A stretch of DNA of 64,000 bases, from the NCBI GenBank assembly GCA_948567375.1, contig OX419756.1, positions 18,605,001-18,669,000 of the forward strand, in the 5' to 3' direction. The first letter of the stretch is position 1, and each line of letters starts with the position of its first letter. Source of the DNA: Lunularia cruciata. Lineage: Eukaryota > Streptophyta > Marchantiopsida > Lunulariales > Lunulariaceae. Below, in pieces: positions 25,101 to 36,130 of the stretch. A program made the position numbers and the translations under genes. The notes below the pieces were generated by a model. The model did not search any database. It was given only the letters and a program-made list of their open reading frames with translations, and was not told the DNA's origin.

Positions 25101-25742
25101 GGCTTGAATCACATGGGAATGGAATTTGCATGAAGGAAAATATGATGCTAACACATTTTTGGGTTCACACCCACAAGTTACATGTAGTTGTAAGCAAAAG
25201 CATCACAGAACTTGCAAAAGATTTCTTGGTATGTAAGTTGTTCATCCAAGCTCACCTTTGTGCTAATTCCTAGATATTTAGATATTTAGCTCCTCCGCAT
25301 GGGAAATGTCAATGTCTTGGAATTTTTCAACTATCTATAAATGGAGTAGTATGTGCTTAGCTAAGTGTTTGGGAATTTTCTCCAAAACATAGCCCTACAA
25401 TGCTCCATCAAGTATTGTTTAGTGTACCTTTTTCTCCTTTTCAAAGTGTTTTGGGGTTTTTCCCTTGGTGTCAACAAGCAAGTCACCAGCTTGCCCAATT
25501 GATTGTTGAGTTTTGGTATGAGATGGTGGATCTATTTTCTCCTCTTGGAGGGAGGAAACATTGTCTAGTGTAGTCTTGGTGTTTGTGTATTGGGGAATAA
25601 TAGTATCCTTGAGAAGAGCACCATCAAGAAAGAAGCATTCCTTGTCAATTTCTTTGACTTGGCAATTGATGTCATCATTGATACAATAACATGAGGTTTT
25701 CAAGGCAATGCAAACATGATCTCTTGTGTGCAACCATAGGAA

Positions 25743-26354
25743 CATGCTATGATGGGAAAGGCCATGCACCAATTGGGTGGAGATGCTGCCAGAATCTAGG
25801 AGCAATGTGGATGAAGTTGAGAGAATGGTTTGGCCAAAAACATCCTATGACCTGTTGAAGGTTATGAAGGATGGGCCAAATGCTTTTATCATCTTTGTAT
25901 CCTTGGATATGACATACCCACTCATCTCCTTGGCAATTATGAACAAAATTAGCAACGGTATACATGATCTCTTCATCACTATCTCCATGTGCAAAGTTTT
26001 ATGCATCAATGGTAAAGCTTGATTCAACCTCCTAATTGAAGCTGGAAGTGTCCTCTATAGGATACATTAGGAAGACCATGTGATTTGATTTCCTTCCAAA
26101 ATTCAACTTACCAGTTTGCCAAGAGCTGATAACATCTATGTCTACCAACCAAGGAACTCCCAAAAAAAGTGGAAATTGGCGGAAAGAGGTGTATCCATGA
26201 TTGAGTAATTGACCAAGAAGGTTGGTTCACCAATTAACATAGGTACCTTTCTTAAAATGCCTACCAGACGGTGTTGTCTTCCAGTAGCCATTTGAAGGAG
26301 GACCAATCCAGGATCCCTAATCAATTCAACAATTTGGGATGACACTAACCTCAA
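25743..26354 (-). pseudogene. E protease region remnant
   Basis: One minus-strand frame has LLDSGSISTQLV, compatible with a protease D-S-G active site. Another (26354-26142) has IGEPTFLVNYSIMD followed by FFWEFLGW, where gypsy proteases have a hydrophobic strand and an LLG-x-P-W turn. The assignment rests on position between RT and gag and on these short motifs, so it is tentative. Confidence 0.4.
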
Positions 26355-26450
26355 TAGTTACTAGAATGTTAGGGTCATGACCTGAGTGTACAACATTGGG
26401 ACCTCCAATGACACCATATTGACAAAGGTAGTGTGCAGACTCTTTGTAGT

Positions 26451-26735
26451 CAAAGTTGACAAGCGTCTCATTGGTGAAGATAACAATGAATCTATGGGAC
26501 CAAGTGCCTAAGGAAGGACATCAAAGTTGACAAATGTCTAGTAGGTGAAGATAACAATGAATCTATGGGACCAAGTGCCTAAGGAAGGACATCAAAGTTG
26601 ACAAAAGTCTTGTAGGTGAAGATAACAATGAATCTATGGGACCAAGTGCCTAAGGAAGGACATCAAAGTTGACAAGCGTCTCATAGGTGAAGATAACAAT
26701 GAATCTATAGGACCAAGTGTCTAAGGAAGGACATC
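26451..26735. repeat. Four 71-bp tandem repeats in E
   Basis: Units begin at 26451, 26522, 26593 and 26664, each opening with CAAAGTTGACAA and ending with GGAAGGACAT. They differ at a handful of positions only, although the surrounding E sequence is very decayed. 71 bp is not a codon multiple, so the array is not a protein repeat. Confidence 0.9.
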
Positions 26736-27178
26736 CTCAATTTGTGGCTCCTTGAAATGCACCATGGACTGTTCCTTTAACAAGAAGCTTTGAAGCTTCA
26801 TGCATTTGGTACGAGATACCTTGCATAGTTGTTTGAGACTGATTTTTGCTTGAATGTTAGCCAAATTGGCAGTGATATTGTAGTTGTGTATGAAAGAAGT
26901 AGGGGGCTGCTTTGCCAATGTATCAAACATATAGATCATGGCCTGTAAATTTTGAGGATAGGTTGCAAGGTCTCATCCAGTAAGAGCTCATTGTTGGAGT
27001 CCATAGAGGAATAGTCACTTGAATTAGAAGTACTAGCCAGATGGAGTACTACATAAATATAGGATCACGTTGTGAGGAAGACATTAGCATCTAGTGGGAC
27101 ACCATCCTTAATTGATGTACTCTCTCATGCTGCAGAAACTTCTTTAATGGCAATGAAATGCATGTTCCCATTGGGGCC

Positions 27179-27858
27179 TATAACAACCATTTGTGCATGT
27201 GTGTGGTATTGTGATATTTAGCTTGGTATTACAAGTACTTAAGAGATGTTATTTATATAGATAAAGGATGGTTAAATATTAGTCATGGTTAGCTAAAGTA
27301 AGTCATAGCTAAGATAAAGGGGACCTTAGTTTAGAGGAAGTAGAAAAGATGAGCACCACTATTTTGGATTTTACTGTGTTGACTTGGTATTATTCCTAGG
27401 TGTTTGGCTTTGAGGAAAGAGTTGAGAACTCTTGGGCCCACAAGCCTTTTTGTTTTGGATTCTTCTTTAGTCCAAGGATAGCCCATGTGAAGGAATCCTT
27501 GACTTAGTGGTTGGGTCAAGATAAGATCACAATCTTAGTGGAATATGCCCATGTGAATGGATATTCCTTTTTACTTTTTGACTTTACTTGACTTTTAGCC
27601 TAGTAACTTGAGTTACTCTAGTAATTAGTAACTTTGGTACGTAACTATTTCACAAGTATATAAACAAGGGGTGAGGAGGTACTCATCATCCTTTCATTTG
27701 CAACTATCTCTCTCTCATTGAGTTCTCTAGTGAGCAATGTCTTGAATCTTGGAGTGTTAGCCTTGGAGGAGTATGATGGAGTTGTCTTCTTAGTCCATGG
27801 TGCGTTACCATAATAGCCATCAGAGGTTCATCCTGAGTGAGAGTCAGGCTGGCTCACA
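27179..27858 (+). repeat. 5' LTR of A3
   Basis: A-family LTR; the first bases read TATAACAACC instead of TGTAACACCC, so the terminal TG has mutated to TA. It ends GGCTCACA and is followed by TTTT and the primer site TGGTTCCGTTGCCGGGA at 27863. Confidence 0.92.
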
Positions 27859-28454
27859 TTTTTGGTTCCGTTGCCGGGATCTCTCTAGAAGGCAAGATAA
27901 TGTTCCGCGTTCAATTCTACATTAGATAGAAGGAGGCTATGAGAGCTCACTTGGAGAGAACATTGGGAGAGGAGAGGGCTGAACTCATGTTAGAGAACCA
28001 TGATCCATTTGTATACCATGTAGTTCATTATGATGTCTTTGAAGTGATTTTGTACATCTTGTACACATGAGAGGATTTGGAGAGATTGTGTGAGGTGGAT
28101 TGCAGATTTTGGGGATTAAGGTGATTTTGGGCAAAATCTCAAGTTTGAGATTTGGACTTGAAATTTCTATACGTAATAGCTTGGCTTAACTTTCAGTTAG
28201 AAAATTTGAAATTATTGTGAGAGCTACAATGTGCACTGGGTTAGAAATTATGAAAACTTGCTAGGGTAAACTACTCCCGCAACTGCATGCTCTCTAGAAA
28301 ATTGTAGAAAGTCAGCTTTTTCTTCAATTTTCAGTGCATTGTCCTGAACTTTTCCAAGGAAATTCAGTGCATTATATTCTACTTGTTGCCACAAAAATTA
28401 GAGGGAGATCATTCTTGCGCTAGGAGTTTTGATTTTTTGAAGTGAAGGGGGTGG

Positions 28455-31190
28455 AAACAATGAGAGGAGGAAGAATGAGTGGGCCTCGTTATTACCAGAT
28501 TTGTTTGAAGATGCAGCACTTACATGGTATGAGTCAAAATACAAAAAGAGAGCAAGGAGAGATGGGGAAGAGGAGTCTTGGGAGACTTTGACTTCAGTTT
28601 TCATTGAGAACTTTCTTCCTAATGAGAGTTATGAGAGATTGATGAGTGAGGTTACATTTCTCAAGCAAAGAGATGGAGAGAAAGTGAGAGTCTATGTGGA
28701 AAGAGTGGAAAAGTTAGAGTCCAGATTTTGCATAGTGTTGAGGAAGGGTGGAGATGATGTGGAGACTACTATGATTGGCATAGGAGCCATGCTCACCAAG
28801 AATTTTATGGGAGGATTGAGACCACAAATTAGAAGCAAGGTAAGATATGGGAAACCTTCTTCCAAGGTTGAAGCTATCAAGATCACAATTTGTATGGAGG
28901 ACAGTTTGGAAGGGGATGAGAGTGATTTGGTGGTCAAGGAGGTTGTGTATTCTCCTCAAGGCTACAAGTATGGTGGAACTTCTGATACTTTGGTGGCAAG
29001 GGTTGCACCACAAGTAGTAGTTGCTCCAGTTCTTGCACCTCCACCAAAAGATCCACTTCAAACCATCACAGAACAACTTGCGGATCTCAAGATCAATGTG
29101 GTGCAACTATGGGAGAAAAGAGAGGGAGATCAAAATTTAGGGAAAGTGCCTAGGAGTTATGAAAACTATCCATATAGAGGAGGCCAACCAGCCAACAATT
29201 TCAATGAAAGAAATTGTTTTGGTTGTGGAGGAAGAGGCCATATCCAAAGGAACTGCCCAAATTCCACTTACCATGGAGGAAGGGGTTATGAGGAAGCCAA
29301 AAGAGGGAAAGAGGGAGGTAGTGAAACCCAAGTGGCTCCTAATCCAAAAAAAGGTAAGGGGATAGCATCCATAGATGTGGTTGAGAGCAAGTATGAGAAG
29401 GGAGAGTGCTCAAACTCCAAGGGTCTTAATTTGGAGCTTTTGGCACAAGAGAAGAAGAGAGCTTGTTTTGCAGAGGATGTTCACTCTTCTCAAGGATACT
29501 CCTATGTCTACTAGGAGCTCTCGTAACTCAACACCATCAACAACAGAGAATCCAAGGAAGAAGTTGGAGAAGGAGGACTTCTTCATCTCAAAGCAACAAT
29601 GGAACTACAATGTGTTTGAGGATGTTGGTAGTCACAAGGCTAACATCACAGTGGGCCAATTGATTGCTTTGAACCCTACCTTGAGGAAAGAGCTTAGAGG
29701 TGATTTGAGTTCTACAAGGAGCAAGAGGAAGAAGAAGGCAAAAGCTCTAGTATCAATGGGGGTGGTAGATGCCAAGCCAACGCCATGGGAGGCTTGTGAA
29801 TATGCCTCCAAGATTGATGTAAGAGTGAATGGTCACAACATCAAGGATGCATTGGTTGATGGAGGATCAACAGTAAATGCCATGTCAGAAAGGTTGATGA
29901 AGAAATTGGGTATGATACCCTCAAGACCTTCAACATTTGTGGGGAGCATGGCAAACAAACAACAAGTTCGACAAGTAGGGGTGATGGATAAAGTGGTAGT
30001 TTCAGTTATGGGAGTTCAAAATCTCATGACTTTCCAAGTCTTGAAGGATTCAAGCTATGACTTACTTCTTGGGAGGCCATGGTTGAGAGCAGCATGCACA
30101 ATTGATCGATGGCACAAAGGGTACTTGAGGATTGGGCCATCAAACCATAGAGTCACAATTCCTATGGCTTACACCACCAATGCTTCACATTTAGATACAC
30201 CATCTTCTGATTATTGGGAATCAGATTCTAAAGAAGGAGCTTTAGGTGTGGACACAAGCATGGAAGAGGAGACTTCCATGGAGGAGGATGAATTTGAATC
30301 TGATTTAGATGTGTATCCTTTGTGTGCTATGGATTTTGCACCTAAGCCAAAGGTTTTGAAGGACCTAGATAAATCACCATTGACACTTGAGGAGGTAGAG
30401 AGAAGGTTAGCTACCCTCAAGTATGGCCCAAATGTTACCAAGGAGGAGAAGGTGAGATTTGAGGAGATTTTCCACAAGTTCATCCATGTTTTTGCTTTCA
30501 ATTACAAGGATTTGAAGGAAGTCACCTTGGAGGAGCTCAAGATAGAGGTGGAGTCCCATGCAAGACCAATCCGCCAAAAACAATGTCACAGTAGCCCACC
30601 AATATATTTGGTTGTGAAGGAGGAGATTGATAAGCTCAAGGAGGGTAGATTTATCTTTGAGGTAGAGAATTCAGAATGGGTGTCTCCAATTGTCATTGTG
30701 AAGAAAAAGAATGGCAAGCTTTGGGTATGTGTGGATTACAAGAAGCTCAATGCTGTTACCAAGAAGTACTACTACCCATTGCCATTCATTGATGAGATCT
30801 TGGAGGAGGTTGTAGGTCATGAGAGGTACAGTTTTGGAGATGGTTATAGTGGATATAACCAAATCAAGATTGCACCAGAGCATCAACAACTCACCACATT
30901 CACCACACCTTGGGGAACTTATGCTTTCAAGGTCATGCCTTTTGAGCTTTGCAATGCTCCAACCACATTCCAACGGTTCATGAACAAGGTATTTGAACAT
31001 TTCATTGGGAAATTTATGAGAGACTTCATTGATGACTTTTGTGTCTATGGGAGCAAAGAGGAGCACTTTGAGCACCTAATCAAGGTCTTGCAATGCTTGG
31101 ATGAGGCAAATGCATCACTCAACCCAGAGAGAGTGCAAAAGAAGTTTTTGCCTAAGTACTTTGGACCTTTCATAGTACCTAAGTACTTTG
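28455..31190 (+). pseudogene. A3 gag-pol remnant
   Basis: Begins inside Gag after a deletion of about 1 kb (junction near 28454). It holds Gag with the zinc knuckle CFGCGGRGHIQRNC near 29216, a complete protease (ALVDGGSTVNAMS near 29855 and DLLLGRPWL near 30059) and RT up to the FIDDFCVYG active site (about 31030) and NPE. At about 31125-31131 it jumps to the integrase C-terminal end (RVQKKFLPKYFG). A frameshift near 29500 separates Gag from protease. It is the best reference here for the protease segment missing from A4. Confidence 0.9.
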
Positions 31191-31646
31191 GACCTTACTC
31201 TTGGGCCCGCAAGCCTTTTTGTTTTGGATTCTTCTTTACTCCAAGGATAGCCCATATGAAGGAATCCTTGACTTAGTGGTTGGATCAAGATAAGATCACA
31301 TGCTTAGGGGAATATGCCCATGTGAATGGATATTCCTTTCTACTACTTCTACTTTTTGACTTTACTTGACTTTTAGCCTAGTAACTTGAGTTACTCTAGT
31401 AATTAGTAACTTTGGTATGTAACTATTTCACAAGTATATGAACAAGGGGTGAGGAGGTACTCATCATCCTTTCATTTGCAACTATCTCTCTCTCATTGAG
31501 TTCTCTAATGAGCAATGTCTTGAGTCTTGGAGTGTTAGCCTTGGAGGAGTATGATGGAGTTGGGGTTCCTTGCCTTCTTAGTCCATGGTGCGCTACCATA
31601 ATAGCCATCAGAGGTTCATCCTGAGTGAGAGACAGGCCGGCTCACA
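31151..31646 (+). repeat. Deletion junction with filler, and partial 3' LTR of A3
   Basis: CCTAAGTACTTTGGACCTT occurs at 31151-31169 and again at 31178-31196, separated by a few bases. Directly after the second copy the sequence enters the A LTR in its middle (ACTCTTGGGCCC, 31197) and runs to GGCTCACA at 31646. The repeated 19 bp looks like templated filler made while a break was repaired. Confidence 0.85.
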
Positions 31647-33330
31647 GGCCAATGTTATTGGATTGTAAATTCTAGGTGGGCACTACATGTGCATGACTGA
31701 TGAAGTTTTGGAAGTTTGGACATTGTGTCATAGTATGCAATTTGGAGCAAAATGTGCAACATGTGGGTTTGTTGGGGTATTGGTTTGCATAGTGATTTTT
31801 GCTACGATTTGACAAAAAATATGGGTGCCAATCTGCCCATACCCTCATCCATTTCCTCTTTCTTGCTCAAAAGTGTAGGTGGATCTTGTAAGTGCTAGTT
31901 GAATTTGTTCTATGGCAAGATAATATCCATTGTGTGTGTTCTCTCTTTATGAGGTTCTTGCCACCTTTGTAGTGTTTTGCAATTTGTCATTGTGTGCCCA
32001 TACCTTCCACAATAGATATAACAATTTGGAATGTTTGGAGTAGCACACTAGGTATTAGTGTGCTCCCATCCCAAGCATCGTGTATAAAATATTTTGCCCT
32101 TTGGTAGCAATGTTAACAGGATTTCTCTCCTGAGGTTATTGTGCTAAGTGAAGAGTCTCATGGTATTCCAACTTGACCAAGATACCCTCCATTTTAGTGG
32201 TTGTTGTGGGAACAAATGTGGTATTGGAGCATGTAGTGCCAAAGATTTTATGGGTATTATTGCGGGAGGTGCTATAGGCTGTTGGTTGTATATTGGTATT
32301 GATTGAGATACTAGATATGGGCCTGGTGCAATTGTGGAAGTTCCTCCATAGAAGTAGTTAGATTGTTGGAATCCTTGATTGATAGCATAGACATTATGCA
32401 TTCCACTGCCCTTGAAGCCAAGTATAATAGAGCATGGATCTAGTAAGGCCATGTCCCATTTGCTAGCTTGAGCTCAATAGTGTGTTTCTTTGAATACTTG
32501 GGCCAGAGTTGTAACCTTGTTGTAGATTAAAAACTTCTTAATATCCTCAAGTAGAGCATCCTTAAACTAGTTGAGTGCCATTGTAGGGTCTAGAGTTGGT
32601 ATGATCATTGAAGATATGTATTGGAACCTTTGAATAAACACTTGCATGGTTTTTTTGTGTCCTTTGAAAAGTTGATTTATTTTGTCCCTAAGTTGTTCTT
32701 GTTGTTATGGTGAGATGTATTCTTGTCATCTTTCTACTTGTATCAATGCATAGCTCATTCTTGTGGTAGAGGTGAGACCACTGAACTAGTGTTGTGTGAT
32801 GCAAATAAAACGTTGGCTAATCTATCATCCCATGGTAGCATCATCCAAGATATTCATGCCATGCAAATGTTTTGAAACATTTGGACAAACAATTTAGAGT
32901 CTTCTTGTCTTGTAAATACTACAATTCCATGCGATATGAAATTATTTCCTACTTTGGCTATTGAAGTCATTGTCATTGGGTCGTAAGGATTGTAGGAGTC
33001 AGAGTAGGTTTTGTTATTGGAGTGTGTATTGCTGTAGGGTGTGAATCTTAGATAGATGGGTGTCCTTGAGCAGAAGTGCTTTCCATCAATAGGAAAGTTA
33101 CCTGGTTTGGAGGTGATGCTTTCCTTGCACTTAATTTTTTGTATGTGGATACATGGCATATTGTCTCCTCCAAGTTTTAAACTATCTTACAAGTGAGAGT
33201 GGGAGGTAATGCTTCTCCCAAACCAAAAAACACCATGGCCTCACGGGGTGGTGAGGAGTAGATATTGCTAAAGCATGTTGTAGAAGGAACTGGAGAAGAC
33301 ATCTGAATCAGCTGGCAGCGGTGCCAAAAA
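31647..33330 (-). pseudogene. E gag region remnant
   Basis: Minus-strand continuation of E beyond A3. A variant zinc knuckle (C-x3-C-x4-H-x4-C, CYIYCGRYGH) is encoded near 32030-32000, followed upstream by a proline-rich segment (32452-32144) and a Gag-like segment (33159-32854). Stops are frequent. It ends at a primer-site-like sequence at about 33312-33330. Confidence 0.55.
33311..33330 (-). other. Primer binding site of E
   Basis: On the minus strand, TTTT is followed by TGGCACCGCTGCC, directly after a presumed LTR end CCCACA. The spacing and composition are like the A-family site, and the CACCG/GCC pattern is closer still to a tRNA-Asp-type site. It fixes the 5' end of E. Confidence 0.55.
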
Positions 33331-33800
33331 TGTGGGATGGGTTATCCCATCCTATAGTGGAAATGTGGGGTGCTACAGGGGGAAGGAAAGAAACGGTACA
33401 ATCCTTGCATGGCTGGATGTTCATGTAGCATAGGGTAATGTAGTTGAGGTTCCCATAGCAAGTCGTAGTTCCATTAAGGGAATGGAACTCCCTTAGACAT
33501 TTACCCTTGGGGACAGTTCAAAGGTCTATCACCCCTACAAACCCTTTGGCGTCCATGGTATGTCAATCAGAGAAGGTTTATCATCACATCAACAAGTAGG
33601 GTCCTAGTATCAATGGCTATGTAGAGAATCACTGCAACTAACCACATAAGAGCAATGATTCCTCAACAACAATTCAAGTATTTGCAATTTCCATTCATGT
33701 CACTTTTACCTAGCTAAATGAGAAGAGTACAATTTTATATTAGCCTCATGCCATGTCAGCTTTAGGCTCTAAAATTCACAATATTCTGCAGGAGGAAGGA
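33331..33800 (-). repeat. Probable 5' LTR of E (right edge not determined)
   Basis: Starts on the plus strand with TGTGGGATGG directly beside the primer site. I find no second copy in the window and no clear outer boundary, so the right coordinate is a guess. The end nearest the element contains GATGGGTTATCCCATC, a short inverted repeat. Confidence 0.4.
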
Positions 33801-35254
33801 TTCTGATTGCCATAATGCACTTAGTCAATCTCGCATGTAGGAGTCCATACTCCTTAATCTACAACTCTCAAGAGTCTCAAGAAATCCTTTATTGTCTCTA
33901 TTGGAAAATTAACATTACTCTCCCAAAAGGGAACAACTTTCCTCTTAAATACTAGATCCTAACCTTAAGAAAAAATGTTCTTCTCCTAAAACATATCACT
34001 AGTTGTGGCTGCTGCTGCCCTTGCAGTCCCTGCCATAATGGCAATTAGCTCTCTTCCTTAGATGCTAGATGTTCTTTAACCTAACCTATCAGCATGCCGC
34101 TGAACTCTTAATTAATTTCTTCTACTTATTGTACATTCCCATAGATCTTTTCATCCCAGAAATCTTCTCACCATGCATGTCTTCTTGTACCGCAGCATTT
34201 TGTTCCCATATCAGACCTTTTTTTCCCACTACAATGCTTTGAGATCTGTGAAGGACATCCTCATTTTCTTTTAGATTGGGACCTAAAGGATCTAAGCTGG
34301 GGGCAGCTCATATGAGTTGCATACCTCATTCTTATAAATATAAAGAGGATATCTGCATTTTCCTTTGGATTGGGATTCATCTTAAAATCTGCATTCTCTT
34401 ATTTTGAGAGAATAGTTATGTTCATGAGATCAAATAGTTATCTCAACTATATTTTTTGGACTGCTTTTTTCACAAAAGATACATCTCTACTCAGCTTATC
34501 TTTCCAGATTTTCAATTTTGACCTTATATCCTTTACAATTCTCATCATATTATATAAATAAATTTACACATCTAAATTCCTCCTCTCTATTTACATGAAC
34601 AAAGTTTGAACTTCAAAGGATCTTCAATCTTCAAACTACATATATTTAGTTTTCTCATGGGGAAGATCTTTTCAATCACAAAGATTTGTTTTGCTTTCAA
34701 TTTCACACGTACACAAGCAATCCATCATGAATACCAATGTATTACAATATTTTTCTCTTCAAATTTTTGGCAGCTCCTTTGCCTTCAGCATGGATCTTAC
34801 ACCCTCCATAATTACCCTATTACTTTGCAAAGCTACTCCATTTTATTGTCAAAGGGAAGCTTGCAAGGTTTGCTTTATGATACCATACTCTTGAAATAAT
34901 AACTCTAGAAAATATCTTGATTGGTAATGTCCACCTCCATTTGATAAAAAATCCCTTACCTTCAAACTGGTATAATTTTCCAGAAAAATTTGAATGTTAT
35001 GGACTGAAAAAACCTTTGTGATTTCCCTTTCTCTAAATAAATCTTTATCTTTCTACTAAAATTTAAATCATCTATGAAGGCTATGAATTATAGAAATGTC
35101 ACATGTTCCAAAGTGCACAAGAGTAAGAAAGAAGGTAGCTCTAAAACCTCCTTTCTTTGGCAGACTTTCTCTTAATTCTTTTCTCTAAAATATAATCTAC
35201 TTGCAAATGATCAACATGTTAGAGTGACATCTTGAGAGTTATTAAATGTCACTA
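33801..35254. other. Unassigned AT-rich stretch
   Basis: About 1.4 kb with only short frames and no motif I recognise. Parts may belong to the outer end of the E LTR. Confidence 0.35.
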
Positions 35255-35342
35255 TAGTAGAACCTCTCTAAAATAATATTGTTGGAACTTGGTGCGCACT
35301 ATAATTTTAGGGGCTATTATTTTTATTATTTTTATGTTTCAC

Positions 35343-35475
35343 ATCAAAGTAATGCAATTGGCTCATAGCTAAATTAGAGGGGATTTAAGGGGGTTGAAAT
35401 ATGTTTACCTTATATATAGTACATTGTGTTCAACCCTCTAAAATCCACTCTAATTTAGCTACAAGCCAATCACAT
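35343..35475. repeat. Fold-back (inverted repeat) near pogo left end
   Basis: The arm around 35350-35396 (GGCTCATAGCTAAATTAGAG and following) is the imperfect reverse complement of 35430-35473 (CTCTAATTTAGCTACAAGCC). About 30 bp of AT-rich loop separates them. The left arm recurs at 35815-35862 without its partner. Confidence 0.7.
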
Positions 35476-36130
35476 CTCTTCCCTCCCAAGAGAATACTGC
35501 CTTCTTCTATCTTTGTTCATCCCATTTATAACACACTCTTTCTTTCCTCTAAACCACTTCCAAACCATCAAAAACATTATCATAATATTTTTTCCACTAC
35601 CACAATAACTAAGCATGGTGAAGAGCACCTGCAAGGTGTAAAGCACAATGTACTCACTGATGAAGACAATTTAATCATCTATAATGGAACCAAGACTGGC
35701 CAAGAGCTATCTAGAAGGAACCTATGATTTTGTTCAAAGAAATCAAGGGAAAGAAAGGTAGCCAACTCACTATAGCAGAGAATTTTGCTTTGTTGTGAAA
35801 CATCATATTGATAAGATTGGCTTGTAGTTAAATTATAATAGGGTGGATTTTAGGGGTTTGAAATGCAATGTACAGTATATTTGATCTCTTCCCTCTTGAG
35901 AGAATACTACCTTCTTCCATCCTTGTTGATCTTGTTTATAGCATGCCACACTTCCAAACCAACAAAAGCTATAGCATAACTGTTTCGTTTATCAATACCA
36001 CAACTCAGCATGGTGAAAGAACACCTGCAAAGTGTAAAGCAAACTGGCTGCACTGATGAAGATATAATCTTCACCTTTAAACTGAAGTGGGACCAGCCAA
36101 GAGCTACCTAGAAGGAACTTATGCAATGGC
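35359..36130 (+). repeat. Imperfect tandem duplication of pogo 5' region
   Basis: About 380 bp from 35359 (fold-back arm, promoter-like part, ATGGTGAAG start and first transposase codons) recurs from about 35820 to 36130. Shared blocks include GAGAGAATACT, CTTCCAAACCA, AGCATGGTGAA, CACCTGCAA and GAGCTA-CTAGAAGGAAC. The second copy leads into the rest of the transposase. Confidence 0.75.

Larger units (their letters stand above)
22009..27178 (-). mobile_element. E: ancient Ty3/gypsy element, pol part (split by A3)
   Basis: The minus strand retains only traces of a gypsy polyprotein. Integrase traces occur at 23080-23420, with a FVVNYVTKWA-like core and NNGSHFIN in place of the usual S-D-x-G-S-x-F, so the second catalytic Asp reads Asn. 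RNase H/RT thumb traces (LRCFLGCTRYN) lie at 24461-24225, RT palm/thumb traces at 24654-24436 and protease-like traces at 26354-25743. Every domain is riddled with stops. The gag half resumes beyond A3 at 31647. The 3' end is unclear because A2 abuts it at 22008. It is by far the oldest element of the window. Confidence 0.7.
27179..31646 (+). mobile_element. A3: internally deleted A-family element inserted in E
   Basis: A plus-strand copy: 5' LTR 27179-27858, primer site from 27863, truncated leader, partial gag-pol, and only the last 450 bp of the 3' LTR (31197-31646). It is flanked by a perfect 4-bp duplication GGCC (27175-27178 and 31647-31650), so the ends are original and the losses are internal. 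The accessory ORF, the gag start, most of RT thumb, RNase H and integrase, the polypurine tract and the first part of the 3' LTR are gone. Confidence 0.92.

Noticed and set aside
26451-26735. CRISPR array
   Set aside because: Units are contiguous 71-bp tandem repeats without unique spacers, in a plant-type nuclear context.
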